Source: Hallerella sp963652365 (lineage in GTDB: Bacteria > Fibrobacterota > Fibrobacteria > Fibrobacterales > Fibrobacteraceae). From it: DNA of 64,000 nt. Where the stretch lies: contig CAVJTH010000001.1 in NCBI GenBank assembly GCA_963652365.1, positions 124,001 through 188,000 of the forward strand, written 5' to 3'. The notes under the pieces were generated by a model. The model ran no database searches. It saw nothing but the letters and a program-made list of their open reading frames with translations, and was not told the origin of the DNA. The translations under genes and the position numbers were made by a program. Below are positions 17,367 to 26,218 of the stretch, in pieces (within the stretch, counting starts at the first letter, position 1; each line of letters begins with the position of its first letter).

Positions 17367-18653
17367 ATGCCAAATCGTGTTGTAATCGGCTCCCAGTGGG
17401 GCGATGAAGGAAAAGCCAAGATCGTTGATTTTCTCACGCTGGATGCGGATGTCATTGTCCGTTTCCAGGGCGGGGCCAATGCTGGCCATACCGTCGAAGT
17501 GGGCGACAGGAAGTTTGTCTTCCACCTGATTCCGTCGGGCATCATGCACGAGAACAAGCTTTGCGTCATCGGAAACGGGGTCGTTCTCGATCCCGTGCAG
17601 ACCCTTGCCGAAATCGCGGATTTGCATTCGAAGGGAATCTCGGATCCGGAAAAGCGTCTTGTCATTGCGGACAACGCGCATGTTGTCTTGCCGTATCATT
17701 CGGCGCTTGACAAGGCGAAAGAGAAGAAGGCCGGAAAGGCGGCAATCGGAACGACCGGTCGGGGAATCGGTCCGTGCTACAGCGACAAGGTGAACCGTAT
17801 CGGCGTCCGCGTCGGCGACTTGATGGATGAACGCGAACTGCGTCCGCGTGTCGAAGCGATGGCGAAAATCCACAACGAAGAATTCCGCGTGATGTACGAC
17901 GTTCCCGAAATCGATCCGGAACAGGTGATTCGGGATTACCTGGAGCTCGGCCAGAAGATCAGGCCGTTCGTTCGCGACGTGAGCGAAATCCTCTACCGTG
18001 CGCAGAAGGAAGGCAAGCGCCTGATTTTCGAAGGCGCGCAGGGAACGATTCTCGATGTCGATCAGGGAACCTATCCGTATGTGACTTCGAGCAATACGGT
18101 CGCGGGCTACGCGAGCTGCGGATCAGGCGTCGGTCCCACGGCGATCGATCAGGTCGTGGGCGTCGTCAAGGCCTATACGACCCGCGTCGGAAACGGTCCC
18201 TTCCCGACGGAGCTGCTCGACGACATGGGCGAAAAGCTTCGGAAGCTCGGAAACGAATACGGCGCGACGACGGGTCGAAACCGCCGCTGTGGCTGGTTCG
18301 ACGCTCCGGTCGTCCGCAAGGCGGCTCTCGTGAACGGCCTCACCCACCTGGCGATTACAAAGCTCGACGTCCTCGACACGTTCGACGAAATCAAGGTTTG
18401 CACGCATTACGAATGCGATGGCGAAAGAATCGACATCTTCCCGAACCAGCTGTCGAAAGTGGGACGCTGCAAGCCCGTTTACGAAACGTTCCCCGGCTGG
18501 AAGGAAAACACGACCCGCTGCAAGAGCTGGGACGAACTGCCGGCGAACGCGAAGAAGTATCTCGAAGCGATGTCGGAACTGGTCGGCGTGAAAATCGGCA
18601 TGATTTCGATCGGTGCGCATCGGGACGAAAGCATCATCATCGATTTGAAGTAA
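17367..18653 (+). CDS. purA: Adenylosuccinate synthetase
   Basis: 428 residues, family length. The GTP-binding N-terminus reads WGDEGKAKIVDFL, with Ala where most enzymes have Gly (GDEGKGKIVD). QGGANAGHT, GTTGRGIGPCYSDK and the TRKRRCGWFD-like motif (here GRNRRCGWFDAPVVRKA) are present. It catalyses GTP-dependent ligation of aspartate to IMP, the first committed step to AMP. The Crp-family gene follows after 15 bases. Confidence 0.98.
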   Translation: MPNRVVIGSQWGDEGKAKIVDFLTLDADVIVRFQGGANAGHTVEVGDRKFVFHLIPSGIMHENKLCVIGNGVVLDPVQTLAEIADLHSKGISDPEKRLVIADNAHVVLPYHSALDKAKEKKAGKAAIGTTGRGIGPCYSDKVNRIGVRVGDLMDERELRPRVEAMAKIHNEEFRVMYDVPEIDPEQVIRDYLELGQKIRPFVRDVSEILYRAQKEGKRLIFEGAQGTILDVDQGTYPYVTSSNTVAGYASCGSGVGPTAIDQVVGVVKAYTTRVGNGPFPTELLDDMGEKLRKLGNEYGATTGRNRRCGWFDAPVVRKAALVNGLTHLAITKLDVLDTFDEIKVCTHYECDGERIDIFPNQLSKVGRCKPVYETFPGWKENTTRCKSWDELPANAKKYLEAMSELVGVKIGMISIGAHRDESIIIDLK

Positions 18654-18668
18654 ATCAGGAAGGGTTCT

Positions 18669-19382
18669 ATGGCGGATGAAAACATTGCCCAGCTTCTCAA
18701 GGGAGTCGATCTCTTTTCGGAACTGACGGAAGAGCAGCTTTCCCAGCTCGCCTCTCTTGTCATCGTAAACACGTACGGTCGCGACGAGACGATCATTCTG
18801 GAAAAGGACGAATCGTCCAGCGCGCTCTTCCTGATCGCGGACGGAGAGGTCAAGGTCTATGTGACCGGGTCGGACGGCAAGGAGACCATTCTCTCGCTTC
18901 TGTCCCGCGGGGATTCTTTCGGCGAAATGTCGCTGATCGATGGGGAACCGCGTTCCGCTTCGGTCAAGGCCGTGCTGCCGACAAAGGTTCTCATCATTCG
19001 CCGGGAACATTTTCTGGAACTCTTGAAGACGACTCCGGAACTTGCCACGGGGCTTCTCGTGCAGATGTGTCGCCGCTTGCGAAACGCCAACCGCCAGATC
19101 GGGTCGCTCGCCACCATGTCCGTGTATGGACGGGTCGCCGGGACGATTCTCAGCCTGGTGGAAGATCGCGGAGTGCGCATTCACGGCCGCGGAGGCGAAA
19201 TGGTGACGGTCATCCGCAACCGCCCGACCCAGCAGCAGTTCGCGGAAATGTCGGGGACGACACGCGAAACGGTCAGCCGGGTCTTTTCTACGCTTTCCCG
19301 GAGCGGTACTATCTCCCTGATGGGAAAGGACCTGGTGATTTCGGAAGAAAGCAAGTTGCACGAAATGAACTCGAAACTCTAA
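18669..19382 (+). CDS. Crp/Fnr-family transcriptional regulator
   Basis: 237 residues. N-terminal cyclic-nucleotide-binding beta-roll (residues ~15-130, with GDSFGEMSLIDGEPRSASVKA near the phosphate-binding cassette), a dimerisation helix, and a C-terminal winged helix whose recognition helix reads TQQQFAEMSGTTRETVSRVFSTL. No Cys cluster for an iron-sulfur site is present, so an Fnr-type oxygen sensor is unlikely. The segment GEPRSAS (family RxxS) suggests nucleotide binding is possible. It is in a run with purA and the PASTA gene. Confidence 0.93.
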   Translation: MADENIAQLLKGVDLFSELTEEQLSQLASLVIVNTYGRDETIILEKDESSSALFLIADGEVKVYVTGSDGKETILSLLSRGDSFGEMSLIDGEPRSASVKAVLPTKVLIIRREHFLELLKTTPELATGLLVQMCRRLRNANRQIGSLATMSVYGRVAGTILSLVEDRGVRIHGRGGEMVTVIRNRPTQQQFAEMSGTTRETVSRVFSTLSRSGTISLMGKDLVISEESKLHEMNSKL

Positions 19383-19391
19383 GAGGGTTGA

Positions 19392-20150
19392 ATGGGCAAG
19401 GAAAATTTCATCCACAGGATCTTTTCGACGAAGCCGTGGCTCTATGCGCTTTTCCTGCTTTTGCCGCTTCTTGTCCTGTGCGCGCTTGTCTTCGACAGGC
19501 TGGTCATGCCTGCCGTCGCGCGGGAACATGTTTCGGAAAGGATAGTCCCGAGGCTGGAAGGTCTTGACAGCGTTTCGGCGGTGGCCCTCGCGAGGGATTC
19601 CGGGTTTGGCGTCGTCTTTTCCGAAGAACGGGAATACAGCAAGACTTTCGATCTGGATCTGGTGATGCGGCAGAATCCGGCTGCCGGTGCGCATACGAAG
19701 CCCGGACGCACGATTCGCCTGACGATTTCCGAAGGACTGCACCAATATACCGTTCCCGATCTCTTCGACAAGAACGGCGAAGAAGCTTCCACCGCCATCC
19801 AGAACGCCGGGCTGGCAGTCGGCTTGACGTTCCATACGGCGCATCCCACGATTTCGAAGGGAAAGGTCGTGCGGACGAATCCGTCGGAAGGCTCCCTGGT
19901 GCACAAGGGCGATACGGTCGATATATTCCTCTCTTCCGGCACGAGTGGCAAGATGTCCGAAATTCCGAATGTCGTCGGCTTGCCGCTTGACGTGGCTGTT
20001 TCGAGATTGCGCGTCGAGGGATTTCTTGTGGGGAAAACGTTGCGCGACAAGCGTCAGGGGACGCCTGCGGGAACGGTCGTTTCGCAGGATCCTTCGGCGA
20101 AAATCCCCCTTCTTGCCGGATCCCGAATCAACCTGGTCATTGCGGAATAA
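19392..20150 (+). CDS. PASTA-domain membrane-anchored protein
   Basis: 252 residues. A membrane helix near residues 17-36 (LYALFLLLPLLVLCALVFDRL), then three PASTA units: ~48-113, ~118-182 (YTVPDLFDKNGEEAST... VVRTNPSEGSLVHKGDTVDIFLS) and ~187-252 (IPNVVGLPLDVAVSRL... GTVVSQDPSAKIPLLAGSRINLVIAE). There is no kinase domain, unlike Gram-positive PknB proteins; kinase-free PASTA proteins with this architecture occur in the FCB group. PASTA units often bind peptidoglycan or septal proteins. It is followed after 10 bases by the TPR lipoprotein. Confidence 0.9.
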   Translation: MGKENFIHRIFSTKPWLYALFLLLPLLVLCALVFDRLVMPAVAREHVSERIVPRLEGLDSVSAVALARDSGFGVVFSEEREYSKTFDLDLVMRQNPAAGAHTKPGRTIRLTISEGLHQYTVPDLFDKNGEEASTAIQNAGLAVGLTFHTAHPTISKGKVVRTNPSEGSLVHKGDTVDIFLSSGTSGKMSEIPNVVGLPLDVAVSRLRVEGFLVGKTLRDKRQGTPAGTVVSQDPSAKIPLLAGSRINLVIAE

Positions 20151-20160
20151 GAGGCTTTCG

Positions 20161-22077
20161 ATGGTGCGCTTGTGGCTCGTTCTGCTTTCCCTGTCGCTCG
20201 CGGTCGTCGCCTGCTCCGGTCCGAAACAGCTTTCCATGTCGGACGGCTCGGCAAAAAATGTCGAAACCGTTGCGGAGCGGAAACCGGAAACGGCGAAAAT
20301 AGACAGCGCGCGGCTCTTGCGGCTGGAAATCGCGCATGGTTCCTTCTTGCGGGCGCTTGCGCTGGAACGGCAAGGGGAATTCGGCATCGCGGAAGAATTC
20401 ATGCGGCACGCCTACGCGGCGGATTCCGAAAACCGCTACCTGGCTTTTTCCGTCCTGGAGTTGATGATCCGTCGGGGTGCCGGAGCTTCCGACGAGGCGC
20501 TAAGGCTCGCGGAGCGCGCAAAATCCCTGAAAGGCAAGAAGACGAGCGGACAGTATGCGCTTCTGGGACGGGTGTATAGCGAAGCGTCGAATCTCGACAG
20601 CGCGCTGGCCTATTACAGAAAGGCGGTGGAGGCGAGCGAGCAGAATCTGCACGCCGCGTACGAATATTCCCTGCTGCTCGAAATTTCTCGCGACACGAAG
20701 GAGCTGATTCGCGTCTATGGAATTCTCTTGCCGCAAATCGGCTATCCGCAGGCGATGCTCGAACGGCAAATTTCCCTCTTGGCGGAATCGAAGAACGATT
20801 CGGCGATGGCGGATCTTTTTGGCGCGGTCTATGAAGTTCGCGGGGACCGGGCGTTTCTGGAAAACCGGATCCGGCTTCTTTTCGGCATGAAGCGCTTTGA
20901 CGAGGCGCTTCGCGCGACGGAAGAGTTCCGGGCCGATTCCGCCTTTACCGACGACTCTCTTTCCGTCGCCTTCCTGACCGCCGCCTATGTCGGCCTTGGG
21001 CAGGACTCTGTCGCGATGGATACGCTGCGGGCGATTTACAGGCGAAATCCGAACCAGGGCTACGTGCTGATGAAGCTCGCGCTGCTGGAAACGAAGCTCG
21101 GCAAGATGGACCAGGCGAAAATCCACTGGGAACGTCTCGCCACGACGGATCGGTATGCGGCGTCCGCCTTGCGCTTTTTGAGCGAGATGGCGCTCGATGA
21201 CAAGGACTCGGTCAAGTCCCTGGAATACCTGGAACGCGCCTATGCCCGCGAACCGATTTATCGAAACAGGCTGCTTGTCCGCTATGCCGGCATGAAGGAA
21301 TATTCGAAAGCCTATCGGCTCTTGGACGAGGCCCTGGAGCCGGATTCCCTGGTAGATATGGCGCGCAAGAAAATCCAGGAGTCGGGAAATCTCGAAAAGC
21401 TCCGACAGTTCGACGAAATGGAAACGCTGTCCTTGGCGGATACGCACTTAAAATACGGAACATTGCTGCAGATGCACGCGGAAATGCTCGAAGCGGTTCC
21501 GACGACGGCGCTCAAGAAAGACTCGGCGATGGCTCTGCGGGAAAGCGCGAACAGGCATTATCGGGAAGCGGCCCGTATCGGCGGGGAAACGCAAGATCAG
21601 CTCTTTTCCTATGGATCGAACCTGCTTTCTCTCGGGAAGATCGATTCCGCGATCGTCGTCTTTCGAAAGATCTTCGCGAACTTTCCGACCAATGCGATGG
21701 CGAAGAACCATCTGGGCTATACGCTCGTCGACCTGAACCGCAACGCCGACGAGCTCAAGTGGGGAATTTCCCTGATAGACGAAGCGCTCGCGCTGGATCC
21801 CGACGAGGTCGCCTACAAGGATTCCAAGGGCTGGGCGCTATACCGCGAAGGAAAGTTCCGCGAAGCCTTGAAGTGGCTGGAAGATGTCGAAACGAAGCAG
21901 GATTCCTTCCCGGAAATGTTCCAGCGCGACACGTCGATCTTTGCGCATCTCGCGGCGATATGCCAGGCGCTTTCCCTGAAAGACCGCGCCATTGGATATT
22001 ACGAAAAGGTCCTGTCGATCGATCCGCAGAACGACAACGCAAGACGTCAGATCGAAATCCTGAAACGAGAAGAGTAG
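20161..22077 (+). CDS. TPR-repeat lipoprotein
   Basis: 638 residues from ATG 20161. The start is chosen by the lipoprotein signal (MVRLWLVLLSLSLAVVACSG, lipobox AVVAC). The rest is helical with many tetratricopeptide-like units (for example SGQYALLGRVYSEASNLDSALAYYRKAVE, and near the C-terminus DSKGWALYREGKFREALKWLE), a scaffold fold for protein contacts. It sits between the PASTA gene and a LolB-like lipoprotein gene, suggesting a periplasm-facing envelope role. The exact function is not recognisable. Confidence 0.88.
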   Translation: MVRLWLVLLSLSLAVVACSGPKQLSMSDGSAKNVETVAERKPETAKIDSARLLRLEIAHGSFLRALALERQGEFGIAEEFMRHAYAADSENRYLAFSVLELMIRRGAGASDEALRLAERAKSLKGKKTSGQYALLGRVYSEASNLDSALAYYRKAVEASEQNLHAAYEYSLLLEISRDTKELIRVYGILLPQIGYPQAMLERQISLLAESKNDSAMADLFGAVYEVRGDRAFLENRIRLLFGMKRFDEALRATEEFRADSAFTDDSLSVAFLTAAYVGLGQDSVAMDTLRAIYRRNPNQGYVLMKLALLETKLGKMDQAKIHWERLATTDRYAASALRFLSEMALDDKDSVKSLEYLERAYAREPIYRNRLLVRYAGMKEYSKAYRLLDEALEPDSLVDMARKKIQESGNLEKLRQFDEMETLSLADTHLKYGTLLQMHAEMLEAVPTTALKKDSAMALRESANRHYREAARIGGETQDQLFSYGSNLLSLGKIDSAIVVFRKIFANFPTNAMAKNHLGYTLVDLNRNADELKWGISLIDEALALDPDEVAYKDSKGWALYREGKFREALKWLEDVETKQDSFPEMFQRDTSIFAHLAAICQALSLKDRAIGYYEKVLSIDPQNDNARRQIEILKREE

Positions 22078-22091
22078 CCCTGCGGACCGGT

Positions 22092-22793
22092 ATGTTTTTT
22101 GGAAATCCAGGATTTTCGGGAAGACGCGTCGCCTTTTGGTGCGCGTTCGCTCTTTTGGCCTCTGCGCTTTCCGGTTGCGGGCCGCGCCTGGTGAAAGGCC
22201 CGGCGGAACCTTCGGATGTCTTTGTCCCGGACAGCGTCAAGGCGAAATTCTCGCTCGAAGTCATCGATTCTCTCGGCGATTCTCGCAAGCTTTCGGGCGT
22301 TCTGTTCGCGGTTCCCTCCAAGCGTTACCGGCTTGAATTCGCGGGACCGATGGGAATCGGAATCGCTTCGCTTCTGTGGAAAGAAGGCGAGTGGACGCTT
22401 CTGCTTTCGCAGCAGAAGGCGTTTGCCGCGGGAAGGGGCTACTTGGTCGGAGGCTATGCGGGAATACCCCTGTTCGACATTCACCGGATCGCTGCGCTCT
22501 TCTGGGGAAGTCTGGTGCCGAACGGCGGCGAGGCGGGAAAGGACGCGCTGGGCGTTCCGTTTGCTGTCTCGCGAAATGCGGATGGTCGCGTCGCGGAACT
22601 CCGGCAGGGAGCGGAACGGCTGGAATTCTCGGATTACGCGGAGTTCGACAGCGGAATCTTGCCGTCGGAAGTCCGGGTCTATCGGGGCGAACGGAACGTC
22701 TTGAATATCCGGGTGAAAAGCGTCCGGACGGATGCTTCCTGGGGCGACGGGACATGGCGTCTCTCCGTTCCGAAAAATTTCGGCCGTCTCTGA
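22092..22793 (+). CDS. LolB/DUF4292-like outer-membrane lipoprotein
   Basis: 233 residues from ATG 22092 (14 bases after the TPR gene). The lipobox LASALSGC lies near residue 28. The remainder is beta-rich (LSGVLFAVPSKRYRLEFAGPMGIGIASLLWKEGEWTLLLSQQKAF... GYAGIPLFDIHRIAALFWG), resembling the half-barrel of LolB and DUF4292 proteins that bind lipoprotein acyl chains; the segment before the 'loop' and the late YRGERNVLNIRVKS strand fit. Pairing of a TPR protein with a DUF4292 lipoprotein is common in the FCB group. The family call is by pattern, not by a diagnostic motif. Confidence 0.68.
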   Translation: MFFGNPGFSGRRVAFWCAFALLASALSGCGPRLVKGPAEPSDVFVPDSVKAKFSLEVIDSLGDSRKLSGVLFAVPSKRYRLEFAGPMGIGIASLLWKEGEWTLLLSQQKAFAAGRGYLVGGYAGIPLFDIHRIAALFWGSLVPNGGEAGKDALGVPFAVSRNADGRVAELRQGAERLEFSDYAEFDSGILPSEVRVYRGERNVLNIRVKSVRTDASWGDGTWRLSVPKNFGRL

Positions 22794-22810
22794 TTTTGTA
22801 ATTTTTACCC

Positions 22811-25800
22811 ATGAGACGACTTTTATTTTTTGCCCTGCTCGTTTTGTGCGGTGTGGCTTCGGCGGTCGATACGCTCGAAATCTTTGCGTTGCGCGTCCAG
22901 TTCAAGCAGGAATCCCCGGACAATTCCCTGACGACGGGGACGGGCCGGTTTGATTCCGACAGCGACACGGCGAGCGCGAACTACAGTCTCGATCCGAGCG
23001 GACATCGGGCGAGCGCCGCCTACTGGCAAAAGCATTTCGACTTTGCGAACGCCTATTACAGGTCGGTGAGCGGCGGAAACCTGGTGATCGTTTCCCGAAT
23101 CTTTCCGAGCGGAGAGCCTTACACGCTGGACCACTATATCATCGACTACAACCGCACAGCGAAGCGCAAGGGCGAAAAGACGGCGGAATTTGACGAAGCG
23201 CGAAGCCGCGACTACATGAATTTCGTCTGGGACGCGGTCACGGCGGCAAACCAGCCGAGCGATACGTTGGACAATCCGTTCAAGGTGCCGCAGCCGAAAT
23301 CCCCGAACAAGAAGCGCGCCTACATGATTATCCACGCCGGAGCGAGCCGGCTTCTCGACGGTGGAAGCATGGGAACGAAAAACGCGAATACGCCCGGCGA
23401 TTTCATGGACGTCTATGTCGTGCGCGATTACTGGGCCTATCTGGATTCCGCGGATACGACCCGGAAGGTCGCCGGCGATTTAAACGGAATGGTCTTGCCG
23501 GGAGCGACTCTCGATACGCTGCGAACGATCATGGTGACTAGCGAAACGGCATCGCAGGACGGTCTCAACTGGGGAATCAACGGAATCCTGGTGAACCAGA
23601 TTGGGCGTGAACTGGGGATGCCGAACACGTATGACGTCGTCAAGGGAATTTCCCGCCTGGGATATTTCGACGTCATGGACTTTGCCGGGTACAATGCGGG
23701 AAACGGATTCTTTCCGGTGCTGCCTTCGGCATGGGTCCGGGCCTACATGGGATGGGCGAAGGTGGAGACCGTCTATCCGCCAAAATCGGGCGCTCTGACG
23801 CGGGACCTCTTTGCCGCGGGTTCGGGCAAGGGGAGCGAAATCCTGAAGGTTCCCCTGTCCGCGAACGAATATCTCTTGATCGAAAACCGCGAGCGATCCG
23901 CGGGCGATTCGGCAAGGATAGCTGTGTCGTATGTTCCCGCTTCGGATGTCGCCGCCGACAGGGATTACGAAGTTCTCACCAAGGTCTATCCGGTCGATAG
24001 CCTTTTTGTCGCCTTTGAAGACAGCCTTTGCGATTCCGCCGGAAAGTGCAAGCGGAACAGGAACAAGCTGGGCGGCGTCATTGTCGATGTCTCCTCGTTC
24101 GACGCCGGACTTCCGTCGAGCGGTGTCGCGGTCTGGAAGGTCAACGACTGGTATCTGCGCGAAGCGCTTCCTTACGGCGTCACGAACTTTTGGGGCGGGG
24201 ACACGGTGCGCGATCACCAGTTCGGCATCATGCTCTCGGAAGCGGACGGAATCCTTTCGATAGGCAAGACGTTCCGGAATTCCCTGGGCGAGGACGCTTA
24301 CGACTACGGTTCCGGCGCGGACCTGATTCCGCACGTGCGCAAGGGAAAGGATTCGCCGAAGGATACGGTCTTTTCCATCGAGGCTTCGGGATACGGCAAC
24401 ACGGCGACGACGGCAGGAGGCTTTACGGGAATTTCCGTGACGGCCAAGCGGGCGAAGAACGCGCACGTGGAAAAGACCTCGAATTCCTTCATGGGCGACA
24501 GCGTACTGAACTTTGCCGCTTCTTCGATTCCCGTCTCGATTTCCTGGACAAGCCTCTCGCTTTCCGAATCGAAATTCCCGAAAGACGTCGGACTGGACGC
24601 CGCCTTGCGCGGCGCGGTCGCTCTGGACTATCCGGCGGGAATGTCTGTCGGAAAGGGCGAAAAGCTGATTGTCTTCGCGTCTTCGGACGGAACGCTCCAG
24701 GTGATGGACGCTCGGGGCGATTCCCTTTCGGAAAGCGATTCGACGCTTGAGAAAAAGATGCTCTCCAGGGAAAGTTCGGTGGAAAAGGTTCCCCTCTACC
24801 GCCTGGGAAGTTCCTACGGCAAGCTTCTCGGCCTTGCCGCATCGAACGATACCGTCTTTAGCCTGCACCGGGGAAAGGGGCTTTCTCGAACCGTCCTGAT
24901 GTCGGACATCGACCAGGTTCGCTTTGAACGGCATCTCGCTCCGCTTGAATCCGCGACGTTGGGCCCGATGATCGTAAACGGCCAGGTCTTTGTCCTGGAC
25001 AGCAATTCGCTCTACCGCTACACGACCGCGGACATTTCCAAGCGAGACGCGTTCCCCTTGCCCGAAGATTTTGTGCCGCACGACATGGCGCTTTGCCCTG
25101 ACGGCGAATCGAACGATATCGCGCTTGTCGGGAAAAATGCGGAAATCGCCCTCTTCCGGGAAACGGACGGACGGGTGCAAAAGCTGCCCTCGCCCAAGAT
25201 TCAGGACAAAAATCTCGTTCCGGTCGGCAAGCAGATCTTTCGGGTGGCGTGCTCGGACTTTGACCGCGACGGAAATCCGGAAATGTTCCTTCTCGGCAGT
25301 CGAGGCTACGCGGCGATGGTCCGGGCGAACGATTCCGCGACGGTTGTCTTTGCTCCGCGAGCCTTTAAGCGCGGCGGTGACGGGAAAAGCGACTTCTATG
25401 ACGAGACTTCGCCGATTGCCGTAGGCGACGTAAACGGCGACGGTTACCCGGACGCGGTCTTTCTCGGATACAATCTCGTGTATGCGGTGGATCGCTCGGG
25501 CGTTGTCCTCTCGGGATTCCCTGCGACCATTACGAAGAACCTGCCGGAATACGCATTCCTTTCGGAACCGTTGCTAGTCGATGTGACGGGCGACAGCCTG
25601 CCCGAAATTCTCGTGGGAACGAACGGCGGGCTCCTGATGGCGTTCCAGTCGAACGGGAAGCAGCTTACGGGAAATTTCCCGCTCTCTGCCGGGTCGTTCG
25701 AATATGGCGAAACGGTCGCGCCGATGTCTTTCTTTGTTTCCAGGACGATCGATTCGCTTTCGGGCCTGCAGGTCTATGCGTTCCAGCGTTCGTCGGTTTC

Positions 25801-26218
25801 GGGATTCCGCCTTCCGAACTCTTCGACGGAGGCGAGCGCGCGCTCCTGGAACGTTCCGGGGTCGGACAACGGTCGAACGGGATTCTTTGACGCCTCGCGC
25901 TTGGCGGAACCTGCAGCTTCGGATTCCACGGAAAGCATCGACGAGTTCTTTGTCTATCCGAATCCGGTGCGCGGCGGCAAGGCGAATGTCCGCTATGCGC
26001 TCGGGATGAACGCCAAGTCGGTGACGATCGAGTTCTTTGACATTGCGGGGCTCTGCGTCTTTTCCAGAAAGTTCGAAGGCGCGAACAAGGGCAGAAACCA
26101 GCTCGACCAGCTCGACATTTCGCAGCTCGGGAGCGACGTCTATACGGTGCGTCTCCGCGTCAAGTTCGATTCCGGAAAGAAAAGGCAGAAGTTCTATCGT
26201 GTCGGGGTGGTCCGATGA
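22811..26218 (+). CDS. Secreted M6-like pseudoprotease with FG-GAP repeats and T9SS sorting domain
   Basis: 1135 residues. Signal peptide at 1-19 (MRRLLFFALLVLCGVASA). Residues ~20-330 resemble M6/immune-inhibitor-A peptidases, including the FDVMDFAGYNAGNGFFPVLPSAWVRAYMGWAKVE segment that follows the active site in that family. The zinc motif itself is lost: where HExxHxLGxPDxYD is expected, residues 262-275 read NQIGRELGMPNTYD. FG-GAP/VCBS-like units lie near 810-960 (DFDRDGNPEMFLLG, GDVNGDGYPDAVFLG, DVTGDSLPEILVG). The C-terminal ~90 residues (VYPNPVRGGKANVRY... FDIAGLCVFSRKF... DVYTVRLRVKFDSGKKRQKFYRVGVV) are a T9SS type-A-like sorting domain. The 3' end overlaps the next gene by 4 bases (ATGA). 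Confidence 0.83.
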   Translation: MRRLLFFALLVLCGVASAVDTLEIFALRVQFKQESPDNSLTTGTGRFDSDSDTASANYSLDPSGHRASAAYWQKHFDFANAYYRSVSGGNLVIVSRIFPSGEPYTLDHYIIDYNRTAKRKGEKTAEFDEARSRDYMNFVWDAVTAANQPSDTLDNPFKVPQPKSPNKKRAYMIIHAGASRLLDGGSMGTKNANTPGDFMDVYVVRDYWAYLDSADTTRKVAGDLNGMVLPGATLDTLRTIMVTSETASQDGLNWGINGILVNQIGRELGMPNTYDVVKGISRLGYFDVMDFAGYNAGNGFFPVLPSAWVRAYMGWAKVETVYPPKSGALTRDLFAAGSGKGSEILKVPLSANEYLLIENRERSAGDSARIAVSYVPASDVAADRDYEVLTKVYPVDSLFVAFEDSLCDSAGKCKRNRNKLGGVIVDVSSFDAGLPSSGVAVWKVNDWYLREALPYGVTNFWGGDTVRDHQFGIMLSEADGILSIGKTFRNSLGEDAYDYGSGADLIPHVRKGKDSPKDTVFSIEASGYGNTATTAGGFTGISVTAKRAKNAHVEKTSNSFMGDSVLNFAASSIPVSISWTSLSLSESKFPKDVGLDAALRGAVALDYPAGMSVGKGEKLIVFASSDGTLQVMDARGDSLSESDSTLEKKMLSRESSVEKVPLYRLGSSYGKLLGLAASNDTVFSLHRGKGLSRTVLMSDIDQVRFERHLAPLESATLGPMIVNGQVFVLDSNSLYRYTTADISKRDAFPLPEDFVPHDMALCPDGESNDIALVGKNAEIALFRETDGRVQKLPSPKIQDKNLVPVGKQIFRVACSDFDRDGNPEMFLLGSRGYAAMVRANDSATVVFAPRAFKRGGDGKSDFYDETSPIAVGDVNGDGYPDAVFLGYNLVYAVDRSGVVLSGFPATITKNLPEYAFLSEPLLVDVTGDSLPEILVGTNGGLLMAFQSNGKQLTGNFPLSAGSFEYGETVAPMSFFVSRTIDSLSGLQVYAFQRSSVSGFRLPNSSTEASARSWNVPGSDNGRTGFFDASRLAEPAASDSTESIDEFFVYPNPVRGGKANVRYALGMNAKSVTIEFFDIAGLCVFSRKFEGANKGRNQLDQLDISQLGSDVYTVRLRVKFDSGKKRQKFYRVGVVR

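Noticed and set aside
19945..20160. N-terminal extension of the TPR protein inside the PASTA gene
   Set aside because: The lipoprotein signal starting at 20161 is a clear N-terminus, and the upstream stretch is an Arg-rich overlap frame.
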